Origin: Pseudomonadales bacterium
Lineage (GTDB): Bacteria; Pseudomonadota; Gammaproteobacteria; Pseudomonadales; Azotimanducaceae
Length of the DNA: 64,000 bases
Reading direction: 5' to 3'
Assembly: GCA_022822135.1 (NCBI GenBank)
Contig: JAJECH010000055.1
Coordinates: 1 to 64,000, forward strand
Shown here: positions 36,849-45,567 of the stretch, piece by piece
Numbering within the stretch: position 1 is the first letter of the stretch
Layout of the letters: each line of letters starts with the position of its first letter
Translations under genes and position numbers: made by a program
Notes under the pieces: model-generated
Told to the model about the DNA's origin: nothing
Database searches by the model: none
The model's input: only the letters and a program-made list of their open reading frames with translations

Positions 36849-38336
36849 TCAGAACGTACAGCTAGCTTGACCTTCAGGTTTAAACAATGGCACCGCCTCT
36901 TTATTAACTTCAAGAAGCTGTTGCCAGGTGAAGTCTCGGGTCGCTAGATCGTCGCACACAAAGTGGTCGCCGACAAAGTTCACACAGATTGGCGGCAACT
37001 CGCTCATGTCGAATGCATCGTGATGACCCGACACCAGCTGACCGTCCACAATGGTTGCAACTACGTCGGATATGCCAGACTCGATGACATCTTGGTATTT
37101 ATCGTCAGACTTTGCGCGAAGAATCACAAGATCCGCAGCGAATCCCGCTTCCACCGTGCCAATTTTTTGTTCCAGATTGAGAGCATAGGCCGGATGTTTC
37201 GTTGCCATGATCCAAAGGTCCTTTGCGGATAACCGGTTCCCCCATCTTTCTTTGTCGACGTGCTTGGCGCATCGGAATGACTCCAGCATGTTGTACGATC
37301 CCGAATACGACCAATCGGTGCTTAGTGCAATCCGTGCGCCGTTATTAATGAAATATGGCAAGTCGATCGTGTTGCCGTAAAGCGCGAGATTCGAACGAGG
37401 AGACCACACGACAGTGACGTCAAGCTCACGAAGTCGAGGGACACTGTCTCTACTTAATCCGACGGCGTGGATCATCGCGTAGCGTCGACCTGGATTGTTT
37501 GCAACATATTCGAGGAAGAATTCAGCCTCTAGTTTGGAGATTTTGTCGGTTCCTTCGGCTATGTGTGGTGCATATGCAATTTCTGTTGACGCACCATCCG
37601 TTAGTTCTGGTTTGACCGACGGTCCGTCATAGGGCCAAGGTAAATCCTTGAAATCAACACTTGCGTCGGGGAATGGAAATGTCTTCATATCTGCTTGATA
37701 TATGAAGCCAGTTGCTTGGTCGCCACTTCCTACGTTCTTGATCAGACCCGGTACGGCTCCATTGCCTGCTAGTGTGGTTGTTCCGGCGAACAGATGACGC
37801 AACTCTATCCAATAAAGTTGTGCATCGCTCTCGACACGTGAATATGCAATCTCGACATGCTGAACACCTTCTTTTCCCTGCCATTGGTAACGGTTCGTAT
37901 ACACTGGTTTGACGTTCGGCCCCGGCTTGCCACCACTGTATGGCGGATGTTCGTGCGCGTTGACAAACCCAGGTGAGATATACACGTTCGCACAGGTGAG
38001 TAACCGCGCATGAGGAGCGGTCGCGCGCAATTCCTCCATTTTCCCGAGTCGTCGAATCTTGTCGTTCTCAATGAGAATAGCGCTTGTGGCGGATGCGCTA
38101 GGTCCTAGGATTTCACCACCTACGATCAGCTTGCTAGAGTCAATAGGTCCCGCCGTATACGTGCACATGGAAGGGGATGTATTTACTTCCGAAGCTTCGA
38201 CGCTCTGGACTGTGGTAACACAAACGCAGACCAACAACACTAGAGTCGTAGCACTTCCGAGTTGCTTAAATATGGTCGTAATGATGGGGAATATCGTGGA
38301 TGTATCACGCAAATTTTGTCTAGGTAGATGCCGCAT
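36849..38336 (-). CDS. Exported amidohydrolase family protein
   Basis: The 495-residue frame starts with a hydrophobic export signal (TTLVLLVCVCVTTVQSVEA). The amidohydrolase core is visible: SPGFVNAHEHPP with the HxH metal pair at about residue 130, YAMIHAVGLS with a metal-ligand His, ALSTDWSYSGS with the catalytic Asp, and a C-terminal IGTVEAGFAADLVIL strand typical of the composite domain. This places it in the cytosine-deaminase/chlorohydrolase-like branch. A periplasmic enzyme of this type would hydrolyse a C-N or C-Cl bond. Substrate unknown. The true start may be an internal Met nearer the signal. It is a single gene. Confidence 0.8.
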   Translation of the reverse strand: MRHLPRQNLRDTSTIFPIITTIFKQLGSATTLVLLVCVCVTTVQSVEASEVNTSPSMCTYTAGPIDSSKLIVGGEILGPSASATSAILIENDKIRRLGKMEELRATAPHARLLTCANVYISPGFVNAHEHPPYSGGKPGPNVKPVYTNRYQWQGKEGVQHVEIAYSRVESDAQLYWIELRHLFAGTTTLAGNGAVPGLIKNVGSGDQATGFIYQADMKTFPFPDASVDFKDLPWPYDGPSVKPELTDGASTEIAYAPHIAEGTDKISKLEAEFFLEYVANNPGRRYAMIHAVGLSRDSVPRLRELDVTVVWSPRSNLALYGNTIDLPYFINNGARIALSTDWSYSGSYNMLESFRCAKHVDKERWGNRLSAKDLWIMATKHPAYALNLEQKIGTVEAGFAADLVILRAKSDDKYQDVIESGISDVVATIVDGQLVSGHHDAFDMSELPPICVNFVGDHFVCDDLATRDFTWQQLLEVNKEAVPLFKPEGQASCTF

Positions 38337-38791
38337 GCTTTGTTTTATATATGTGTTTTAGCCGCTCTGTGTCGTTTTATAGACGAATCGGCGATGTACG
38401 GACGAGATAGAGAGTGTTAGGTATTGAAGATGTACTCCGATCCGATATGAGCATTTCCGTATCTCTGATAGACCATCTTAGCGCGGTCAGCGCTTCAATG
38501 AGTTTGATTTTGATTTCATTGGTACCAATTGCAATAGCATCGAGACCGCTGGTCAATTTTCGAGTTCGTCGTATTGAAGAGGCGAATCGATGAGTTGCTC
38601 GCTACCGCCGGTCTGGGTCTCGTCGAGTTCAACGTCAACCGACATTCGCTAAGTGCGATTTGATGCCGAAATTCATTGGGAGGATCGGACCCTTAACGAA
38701 CGATGGTAGCGTTGAGCATGCACTTGAGCGTACTTCTATGGGTATAGGATCCGCGACTGGACTCTGGTACGTGCTCATTGAGGCTGAGTAA
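38337..38791. other. Intergenic stretch with short coding-like scraps only
   Basis: About 450 bases between two genes on the same strand. A fragment near 38585-38660 (ELLATAGLGLVEFNVNRHS) and another at about 38725-38790 (SMGIGSATGLWYVLIEAE, ending in TAA) look like gene scraps. The second faintly recalls the end of a kinase ATP-binding domain. Neither has a start. No terminator or RNA was seen. Confidence 0.35.
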
Positions 38792-41197
38792 TTAAGACGA
38801 GTCGTTCGCACGCGGAATGAAATAACCTACGCCTCGTTCGTTGCAGACGTAATTTGGCGTGGACGCGTCGTCGTCAAGTTTGCTACGCAATCGCTTCACA
38901 ACCGCACGTACAGCTTTTGGATCGTTAGGATTCTGGTTGCGCTTACCCCAAACTTGGCGAAGCAGTGTGTTGTAGTTCATCACACGTCCAGCATTGATCG
39001 AGAGAACGCGAAGCAGATCGTACTCCGTTGCTGTCAATTCAATCTGTTTTTCACCAACCATGACTCTGCGCTGTTCGTAGTCGATTTGTAGCTCATTAAG
39101 AACGAATGGCGTGAGCTTCTCTTGTTGTCGTAAAGCACCGCGCACACGAGCGATCAATTCTGAACGGGAAAATGGATATACGATGTAATCGACTGCACCT
39201 GCCCCCAGCGCATCAGCCAATGTGTCGTCGACGCCATCGTGAGCGATGAAGATCATAGGCGCGTCGGAAATCCCCGCAATTGTGGCAATCTTTTCGCGCG
39301 GTGCGACGACCTGATGGTGTAAATCCAGTAAGACCAGCGTTGGGCTAAAAGTATCAAAGTGATCGAGAAGTTGCTCGTCGTCATCTACGAAACGCGTCTC
39401 GAATTCTGGAGCCGTTAGAGATTCTTGAATGTAGCGATGCAGGTAAGGATTTGCGTTAATCACGAGTACTTGAGTACTTGCCGATGAGTCGGTGTCCGAA
39501 GACGCTGGGGATTGGGAGCTTGATGCCAAGAGCTCCAAATTCGAACCATCGCTAGCCAACGGCAATGTGAACGTAATTTGCGTACTCGAAGTAAATGAGT
39601 CAGATTCCGCCCATATACGTCCTCCATTGGCTTCGACTAAACCGCGACATATCGCAAGATCGATGCTCGCATGATTCGTGCTGACGTCGGCTTCATCGCT
39701 GGTAGGGAGGATATAGCGTCGAAAGAGATTTGGAATATCTCCCTCTGGAATATACCAATTCCGTGCACGTAGACGAACTTCAACGTGGACACCGACATGT
39801 GTTGCGGTGATTTCAATTTCAGCCGAAGGTTGTGAGGATCTCGACGCGATGTGAAGCAAACTGTAGATGACTTGCTTGATACGGGAAGCATCCACATACA
39901 CTTTCGGAAGGTTTACGTTCGCATTAACCTTGATTGATTGATATTTGAATTGACTGCGAAACTGCTCGCATCCTCGTTCGATTAACGTAGCCATATGTGC
40001 TGGCGCCGGACTCAAATCCAGAGCGCCTGAAGCAATGCGTCCGTAATCTAGAAGATCTGCGATTAACCCACGCATGTCATCCACTTGTTCGTCAATGACG
40101 CGGAAATACTGGAGCATTTCATCTGCATCGGGTCGCGGATTAGCCGCGAGAACGGAAGCGCTGGAACCTTTGATAGCGACTAACGGCGTGCGCAATTCAT
40201 TGCTTACTTCGCCGATGAACTCGGCTCGCAAGCGTGTCAATTCCTCGAGCGGTGCGAGGTCTTGGAGGGTCACTACGAGCGACTCGACGTTGCCCTCCTC
40301 AGATCTAATCGGTGTCGCATTGCAAACCAACGTGACGTTGCGTCCGTCAGGAACGGACAGAATGATCTCCTCCGCATTAATCGTCTCAGGATTGTCGCTC
40401 AGTTGGCGTGACATCGGAAACTCGGCCAACGAAACATCGCGGCCGTCAGCGCGCCGACAGACAACCAAACTGAGGAGGTCTTCTGGCGTACCGCCAGGGG
40501 TTGCTAGTTTCTGGACAATTCGTCTTGCTTCTCGATTGAACGATACGGGTTCACCGGTGTTGCCGTCGAAAACCACCACCGCAACAGGGGATATCTCGAT
40601 TAACGTTTGCAAGTCTGCGCGTGCACGTTTTTCACTAAGATGCGTGCGTGCGTTTGCAATGGCGTTCGCTGCTTGAGACGCGAAAAGACGTAATACATCC
40701 TCGTCCGCAGCTGTAAATTCGGAGTCTCCGTCTTTCTCAGCTAGAAAGAAATTACCTACATGTTCGTCTAGATAGCGAAGTGGCGTACCGAGAAACGTCT
40801 CAGAGATGATTAGATCGGTCGAAAAACCAAGTGCGTTCACGTATTCGCGAAAATCGGTTACCCTCACTGGATCCTTAATATCGCGAAAGTGCTCGAATAG
40901 TCGGGGACCGTCGGGCCACGCTGCCAATTGATCTATTTCATTCTCCGTGAAGCCCGACGTCACGAATTCTTCGATCTGTTCTCTTTTGTCAACAGTAGTA
41001 ATGATTCCGAAGCGTGCTGATGTCAGTGCGCGTGCGGTATCGACAACCTCCTGTAGAACTACGTCAAGATCGAGGCTCGAGTTTATTCGTAACGTTGCGG
41101 CGCTCAATCTTGCGATTTGTTCTTCCAATGCAACAACGCGAAGTTGAAGATCTGGTGTGTTCTCATTCTCGTTCATGATGTCACGCAGTAATTGCAT
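38792..41197 (-). CDS. GAF-PAS-pseudokinase-pseudoreceiver-winged-helix regulator
   Basis: This 801-residue protein has, in order: coiled start (~15-35), GAF (~36-190), PAS (~195-315), HisKA-like (~325-390), HATPase_c-like (~400-548), receiver (~575-690) and OmpR-type winged helix (~695-797, LTATEYDLLRVLSINAGRVM to GVGYFI). The layout matches known hybrid sensor-regulators, but the catalytic residues are gone. The H-box reads VSNELRTPL, with Asn333 for the phospho-accepting His. The ATPase N-box Asn is Ile450. The usual DxGxG reads AxNxY (478-482), and the second glycine loop reads ASIDL. In the receiver, the acidic pair is Asn-Ala (581-582) and the conserved Lys is Tyr674, while Asp625 remains. 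It probably acts as a ligand-sensing one-component DNA-binding regulator without phosphotransfer. Confidence 0.85.
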   Translation of the reverse strand: MQLLRDIMNENENTPDLQLRVVALEEQIARLSAATLRINSSLDLDVVLQEVVDTARALTSARFGIITTVDKREQIEEFVTSGFTENEIDQLAAWPDGPRLFEHFRDIKDPVRVTDFREYVNALGFSTDLIISETFLGTPLRYLDEHVGNFFLAEKDGDSEFTAADEDVLRLFASQAANAIANARTHLSEKRARADLQTLIEISPVAVVVFDGNTGEPVSFNREARRIVQKLATPGGTPEDLLSLVVCRRADGRDVSLAEFPMSRQLSDNPETINAEEIILSVPDGRNVTLVCNATPIRSEEGNVESLVVTLQDLAPLEELTRLRAEFIGEVSNELRTPLVAIKGSSASVLAANPRPDADEMLQYFRVIDEQVDDMRGLIADLLDYGRIASGALDLSPAPAHMATLIERGCEQFRSQFKYQSIKVNANVNLPKVYVDASRIKQVIYSLLHIASRSSQPSAEIEITATHVGVHVEVRLRARNWYIPEGDIPNLFRRYILPTSDEADVSTNHASIDLAICRGLVEANGGRIWAESDSFTSSTQITFTLPLASDGSNLELLASSSQSPASSDTDSSASTQVLVINANPYLHRYIQESLTAPEFETRFVDDDEQLLDHFDTFSPTLVLLDLHHQVVAPREKIATIAGISDAPMIFIAHDGVDDTLADALGAGAVDYIVYPFSRSELIARVRGALRQQEKLTPFVLNELQIDYEQRRVMVGEKQIELTATEYDLLRVLSINAGRVMNYNTLLRQVWGKRNQNPNDPKAVRAVVKRLRSKLDDDASTPNYVCNERGVGYFIPRANDSS

Positions 41198-41985
41198 CTA
41201 ACAGAAAGTTAGATGTTAAAGTTAGGCATTTCGTGAAGCGGTTACAATATCGGACGTGTGTCATGGATAGGGAACCAGATATCGACGTCTTGTAACGTAA
41301 TTCAGTTTCTATCGAACGAATCAGTGATTGCACGTGCGAGTCGACTCCTAGAAGTTGGAGATGACGTGTGTGCTTCATCGAGATGTTCGGAACGATTGTG
41401 ATGTTCATGATGATTGGACTGAGTTGAGTAGGTGTTAAAGAACCTGTGTGACTTGAGTGACGATGTGACTGAAAAAAGACTTCAATAAACAAGGGTCGGT
41501 CAAGTCAAATTGCTCCGCGTAAGCATCCTGATAGATGGGTGATCAAATCGATCAGATGCTTCTTCGGTTAGCGCACTAGTTCATGTGACAGTTACGAAAG
41601 AAACTTCGGTCTTTTGATCATTCCATATTGTCACTATACGTAGCACACAAAAATCGTCGGCGTCACCACCAGTTTAGGCCATGACCGACATCGAGCCATC
41701 CGCTGGCACGGTTGGCGCCGACGTATCGTTAATACTAATGATGTGATTTGTGGGAGTTTTCTCCGGTGAATACACTTCTAGTGATCGGCGTTGAGGTCGA
41801 TCCAGGAAACCACTGGAATGAGAACCTTAAACCTCGTGCGGATTCGAGGCAATATGGTTCATGTTTACGCAAATCTGAATCAAGACCTGTATGGGTACCG
41901 GTACGAACTAACTAATAGACGATTTACTTCGAATCGCTGGCGACATTACGACCGCGCTGAGGCTAGTCTAGATAGGTAGTACGAA
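41198..41985. other. Long intergenic stretch, no supported gene
   Basis: Close to 800 bases upstream of the pseudokinase gene and of the lipoprotein. A frame at 41791-41979 (63 codons including stop, containing NLVRIRGNMVHVYAN and RRFTSNRWRHYDRAEA) ends just before the lipoprotein start and might be a small gene, but it has no recognised similarity. The first part presumably holds the promoter of the pseudokinase gene; I could not identify it. Confidence 0.35.
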
Positions 41986-42375
41986 TTGATCATCTCTATA
42001 CCGCAGCGCATTTTTAAGTACGTGAACTACCTACGCTTATCACTGACTCTGCTTTGGTTGATGCTTTCGATCGGATGCGCCGTCAATCCAGTCCCTGAAT
42101 ATCGCGAGCTTTCGTTGCTTTCAATTGCGTATAAGATCGAATTAGGACAGAGTCAATACGGATTGCTTCAGCAGCTTCACGGCGGACAACATCAATATCA
42201 CGTAGATCAAGGGATCGCTCATTACGTTTCCGCGGATGGTCAACGTGTGGCTCGATTCCCGCAGTGTCGCCAACAGGAAGACAGAATCAGGACATGGGTC
42301 CTAATCGACACGGAGCCGTGTAACCAGTGTGGAAAACACACAGAAATACATACAAGCCTATTTTTTTGCGTCTAG
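41986..42375 (+). CDS. Putative lipoprotein whose 3' end is replaced by the omega-RNA element
   Basis: The frame encodes an N-terminal region with a lipoprotein signal (LLWLMLSIGC, Cys at about residue 32), then about 60 residues (EYRELSLLSIAYKIELGQSQ…) of an envelope protein I do not recognise. From base 42247 the frame runs into the copy of the tnpB right-end segment and reads FPQCRQQEDRIRT, the same frame seen after tnpB at window start. The last ~43 residues are therefore element-derived and the original C-terminus is lost. The gene is probably a truncated relic, or a chimera. Confidence 0.5.
   Translation: MIISIPQRIFKYVNYLRLSLTLLWLMLSIGCAVNPVPEYRELSLLSIAYKIELGQSQYGLLQQLHGGQHQYHVDQGIAHYVSADGQRVARFPQCRQQEDRIRTWVLIDTEPCNQCGKHTEIHTSLFFCV
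42247..42358 (+). ncRNA. Solo copy of the tnpB omega-RNA / right-end segment
   Basis: This 112-base stretch aligns without gaps to 282-393, with five mismatches in the 90-base core 42256-42345, yet no tnpB coding sequence precedes it. It sits on the plus strand, abuts the end of the convergent terB-like gene and interrupts a lipoprotein gene. Such solo right ends are known as non-autonomous IS605-type elements, and they can give stand-alone guide RNAs. If transcribed, the guide would be copied from bases just after ~42345-42358. Confidence 0.6.
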
Positions 42376-42834
42376 TTTGGCAGTGATGAAATCTGCATGT
42401 GTTAGATAGAGCAATTCCGCGATTTTGCGAATCACTCCTTCTTCGTAATGAAATGCACTTCCATCAAATGCGTTTAAGCGCCATAGACTTTCAAGTAATC
42501 TCTTCCTCTCGGACGTGTCGAGTTGTTCGTTGAGCGTTCGAGTGAACGGGAAGATACTTGAGATCTCCTGATGCTCAAGTTTCGCTTCTTCGATCACTGC
42601 TTCGACTTGACTCTCGGAAATGTCGTACAGTGCCATTAACGCGCTACGAATCAATTCGAGCTCGCGTACTTCAATCTCGTGGTCAGCCCAGGCGACTTCT
42701 AGCAGAAGCATCGCAGCCGCCAGCGCGACTTGCTGATCATCTGAATCGTCTTCGATTGAGTCGTCTTTAACGCGACGAGCGAATGCCGCTGTAAATCGTT
42801 CAAGCACCGGCCTTCCTTCTATCGGTCCGAGCAA
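42358..42834 (-). CDS. TerB-family (tellurite resistance TerB-like) protein
   Basis: This 158-residue, all-helical protein contains the TerB-like core: ALAAAMLLLEVAWADHEIEVRELELIR carries the conserved acidic Asp-x-x-Ile/Glu metal-binding turn, and a second acidic turn lies in ESLWRLNAFDGSAFHYEE. TerB-domain proteins bind metal ions and associate with the membrane; many are not linked to tellurite. Its start lies 2 bases from the dusA stop, on the same strand, so it is probably co-transcribed with dusA. Its stop overlaps the end of the solo omega-RNA copy. Confidence 0.75.
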   Translation of the reverse strand: MLGPIEGRPVLERFTAAFARRVKDDSIEDDSDDQQVALAAAMLLLEVAWADHEIEVRELELIRSALMALYDISESQVEAVIEEAKLEHQEISSIFPFTRTLNEQLDTSERKRLLESLWRLNAFDGSAFHYEEGVIRKIAELLYLTHADFITAKLDAKK

Positions 42835-42836
42835 GT

Positions 42837-43892
42837 CTAGGTTGCGGATATCACACTAACGTCATGATCGTTGGACAACCGGTCGGGCTCGTTATTCGAA
42901 AGCTCCGCCAGTGCATTGTCGAATGTCGAGATGGTCGCGGCCGAACTGCTAGCGTGAGTCGAAAGATGACGCCGGTAGTGCTTTGAACCTGACTGGCCAT
43001 GAAACAGACTTAACAGGTGTACTGTCATTGCGCGTAACGGCACACCCAAGTCAAGTTGCTCTTGCAAATAGGTACGGTACGCACTTGCCACTTTCCACGG
43101 TGAAAAATCATTTTCTTCGCGAAAGATCGATGCGTGCATCGCCGCGAGGATGTCGGGCCGCTTGAGAGCGATTCGACCCACCATCACGCGATCGATCCAA
43201 TTCCTCACTTCCTTGATATGCGAGACACTCGTCAATCCGCCGTTCAATGTGAAGCGAATATCTGGAATGTCCCGTTGGAGCCGTTCGACCATGTGCCAGT
43301 CGAGCGGTGGCACATTGAGGTTGAATCGTGTGGACACGCCGCTTAAGTCCGCTATTCGAGCATGTACGATGATGCCGTCCGCGCGGCACTCCTGGAGTCC
43401 CATTACGAACCTAAGGAGTTGGTCGTAACCGTTGACACGATCCGTTCCGAGTCGACACTTAACTGTTACAGGCAACTTTGTTGCTTGTTTCATCGCGCAA
43501 ACGATTGCGAACACGTCATCTGGGCGTTCCATTAGGCACGCACCGAAACCACCGTTCATTACCCGTTTTGACGGACAACCAACGTTTAGGTTGACCGCAT
43601 CGTATCCAAATTCTGCGACAACTTGCGTAGCGTCTGCCAACATGACGGGGTCCGCTCCCGCAACTTGAGCAACAACGGGATGTTCTTCTGGCGAGAACTG
43701 TAGTAAGCGGCTCGCATTGCCGAATACGATCGCTTGTGCAACGATCATTTCGGTATAGAGCGTTGCCTTCGGCCCGACCAAACGCAACAAGCGCCGGCAA
43801 TGGCGGTCAGTGTGGTCCACCATTGGCGCGACACTTAACGCATCGGCGTTCACAATAGCTTCATAATGTGTCAAATATGGAGAAATCTCCAT
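42837..43892 (-). CDS. dusA: tRNA-dihydrouridine synthase A
   Basis: This 351-residue FMN-dependent enzyme reduces uridines in the tRNA D-loop (U20/U20a for the DusA subfamily). Visible motifs are the N-terminal SVAPMVDHTDRHCRRLLR, which is DusA-type, the TIM-barrel segment NLNVGCPSKRV with the catalytic Cys, VTVKCRLG, IIVHAR, the VPPLDW stretch specific to DusA, and NGGLTS plus VMVGR for phosphate binding of FMN. It differs from most DusA proteins in the segment after HAR, where IADLSGVS replaces the usual KAxLxGLS. The C-terminal ~40 residues are polar and low in complexity. Confidence 0.9.
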   Translation of the reverse strand: MEISPYLTHYEAIVNADALSVAPMVDHTDRHCRRLLRLVGPKATLYTEMIVAQAIVFGNASRLLQFSPEEHPVVAQVAGADPVMLADATQVVAEFGYDAVNLNVGCPSKRVMNGGFGACLMERPDDVFAIVCAMKQATKLPVTVKCRLGTDRVNGYDQLLRFVMGLQECRADGIIVHARIADLSGVSTRFNLNVPPLDWHMVERLQRDIPDIRFTLNGGLTSVSHIKEVRNWIDRVMVGRIALKRPDILAAMHASIFREENDFSPWKVASAYRTYLQEQLDLGVPLRAMTVHLLSLFHGQSGSKHYRRHLSTHASSSAATISTFDNALAELSNNEPDRLSNDHDVSVISAT

Positions 43893-43971
43893 TTTTTCTG
43901 CGAATTGTTCGATTTTTTATGGATTTTCCGTAAAATGTCTCGATTCTGACGCTAGGAATGCCATCGTGCCC

Positions 43972-44862
43972 ATGGATCGGGTTAATCAACAAACGATTGC
44001 CGACGATATTTACATCGTTGGTAAAGGCGTACATTCAGGCAAGTCCTGTGCTATGGCGATTCGGCCAGCGGGACCAAACACCGGTATTCGTTTTCTTCGT
44101 ACGGATACGAATCGCTCCGTAAAGGCTCACGCCTCAAATGTTGTTGATACGCAGCTCTCGACTTCATTGAGCGGCAATCATAGTGAAGTCGATGTTTCTA
44201 CTGTTGAACACCTGATGTACGCGCTGTGGGTTACCGAGATCGACAACGCATTGATTTCGTTGAACGGCGGCGAAGTCCCTGTTCAGGATGGCAGCGCGCT
44301 TTCTTACGTGGAAGCAATACGACAAGTCGGGACAGTCTACAGTCATGTACCACGGAAGTTCCTTCGTGTTACCCAAACAACCAAGGTTACGTCTGAAGAC
44401 GCATACACGCTTTTGAAACCCTACGACGGCTTCAAAATCTCTTATACCTTTGAACATGACAGCCCGGTATTTGATCCGTTTCCGAGATACTTGGAGCTCG
44501 ATAGTCTGCAACACGCAGATTTCGAAGCGGAGCTAACTGCCGCGCGCACGTTTGGTGAGTTCAAAGACCTAGCCATGGCGAATCGCATCGGCAAGTGCCT
44601 AGGGTCTGACTTGACGAATTCGATTGGCCTTGACGACACTGGTGTCATGAACGAGGAAGGCTTACGCTTCGAGGACGAGTTTGTTCGGCACAAGATGCTT
44701 GATGCGATCGGTGACTTGTATCTATTAGGTATGCCGGTTCTTGGTGAGTTCGTCGGTTACAGGTCTGGTCACCATCTAAACTCGTTGCTTACACGAACGC
44801 TACTTGATCATCCGCACCACTTCGAGATCGTTAGTAACGAACTCAGGATCGCTGTAAACTAA
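43972..44862 (+). CDS. lpxC: UDP-3-O-acyl-N-acetylglucosamine deacetylase
   Basis: LpxC is the committed, Zn-dependent step of lipid A synthesis. The ATG at 43972 gives ~296 residues. Key residues are visible: GKGVHSGK near the N-terminus, VEHLMYALW with the first Zn His, RHKMLDAIGDL with the second Zn His and the Asp ligand, and GHHLN with the conserved catalytic His. The length matches the family. In most gammaproteobacteria lpxC ends the division cluster after ftsZ; here it stands alone, divergent from dusA, with a TAAAAT -10-like element near 43931. It could therefore be a second copy. Confidence 0.88.
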   Translation: MDRVNQQTIADDIYIVGKGVHSGKSCAMAIRPAGPNTGIRFLRTDTNRSVKAHASNVVDTQLSTSLSGNHSEVDVSTVEHLMYALWVTEIDNALISLNGGEVPVQDGSALSYVEAIRQVGTVYSHVPRKFLRVTQTTKVTSEDAYTLLKPYDGFKISYTFEHDSPVFDPFPRYLELDSLQHADFEAELTAARTFGEFKDLAMANRIGKCLGSDLTNSIGLDDTGVMNEEGLRFEDEFVRHKMLDAIGDLYLLGMPVLGEFVGYRSGHHLNSLLTRTLLDHPHHFEIVSNELRIAVN

Positions 44863-45061
44863 GCTAGTCCTTTGTGCGACACGATGAGGTCACTGTCGCT
44901 CGTCGGTGAAACGCTAAATCGTCCCTGTAAAAAGTTGCGCCAAATTAGCTACGCGAAGTGAGAAGGGTACGATTGCGTCGTAGTTAATTCTGGGAAGTAT
45001 GGCGATTAGTTGACAAGCAAATCACGTCATTTCGCCAATTCGCCATCTATAATTGAAAGCC

Positions 45062-45283
45062 ATGTCAAACAATAGTCAAGAAGCCAAATTTAACCCCGAC
45101 GATCTAATCCCGTATGGGCTTATCGCCGCCGTGATTTTTGCTTGGTTCTTGTTACCCGTTGGAATTCTTGTTGCTTCGCCCAGCGAACCAATAGGAAATG
45201 ATCGCGGCGGACACGGGCAGGATTGCATTGAACACGTTGAAGGCAATGTCGGATTTATCCTGCACAATAAAGACGATGATTAA
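45062..45283 (+). CDS. Possible small membrane protein, overlaps an antisense gene
   Basis: The frame from ATG 45062 encodes 73 residues with a plausible N-terminus (MSNNSQEAKFNPDD) and one hydrophobic helix (LIAAVIFAWFLLPVGILVA). Its second half overlaps antisense the end of the more convincing minus-strand membrane protein. It may be a native small gene truncated by the transposon-borne genes, or spurious. A TATAAT lies directly upstream, too close for a normal leader. Confidence 0.25.
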   Translation: MSNNSQEAKFNPDDLIPYGLIAAVIFAWFLLPVGILVASPSEPIGNDRGGHGQDCIEHVEGNVGFILHNKDDD

Positions 45284-45400
45284 CAGCGGGCCGCCCGCAA
45301 ACAGAAAAGCCATCGCCGCATAGGTTACAACGACTCTAACCCAACTCTTTCGAAACTCCTTCTTCTTTTCCAGTTCAGAAACGGTAGTCGAATCTTCCAT
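45152..45400 (-). CDS. Small two-helix membrane protein, transposase passenger
   Basis: This 82-residue protein has a charged N-terminus (LEKKKEFRKSWVR) and two hydrophobic helices (about residues 25-46 and 54-72, the second reading AILPVSAAIISYWFAG). Its ATG overlaps the stop of the preceding 55-codon gene (TAATG), so translation is coupled. Such two-helix proteins occur in phages and mobile elements, but I do not recognise a family. Confidence 0.6.
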   Translation of the reverse strand: MEDSTTVSELEKKKEFRKSWVRVVVTYAAMAFLFAGGPLLIIVFIVQDKSDIAFNVFNAILPVSAAIISYWFAGRSNKNSNG

Positions 45401-45567
45401 TAGCCCTTGACTTCCTCCATTTTCGCCTTCCCGCTTTTGCTGACTCGAAGCCGAAACTTGCGGTCTAAATCGCCCTTCTCCATTTTCGGTTCAGCGTGTT
45501 CCACACTGGACAATCCGAACACGGCCTTCATAGCGTTATCGAGTTTTTTCTTGTGCTTGTTGCTCAT
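45400..45567 (-). CDS. 55-residue basic protein, transposase passenger
   Basis: The product is small and very basic (MSNKHKKKLDNAMKAVFG, later a RVSKSGKAK stretch) with no hydrophobic segment. Its ATG overlaps the transposase stop (ATGA) and its stop overlaps the next ATG (TAATG). Double overlap in one strand strongly supports real translation in spite of the short length. Function unknown; nucleic-acid binding is possible from its charge. Confidence 0.6.
   Translation of the reverse strand: MSNKHKKKLDNAMKAVFGLSSVEHAEPKMEKGDLDRKFRLRVSKSGKAKMEEVKG

Noticed and set aside
45048-45053. TATAAT as a promoter with TTGACA at 45010-45015
   Set aside because: The spacing is about 32 bases, far from the usual 16-18, so the pair cannot act as one promoter.
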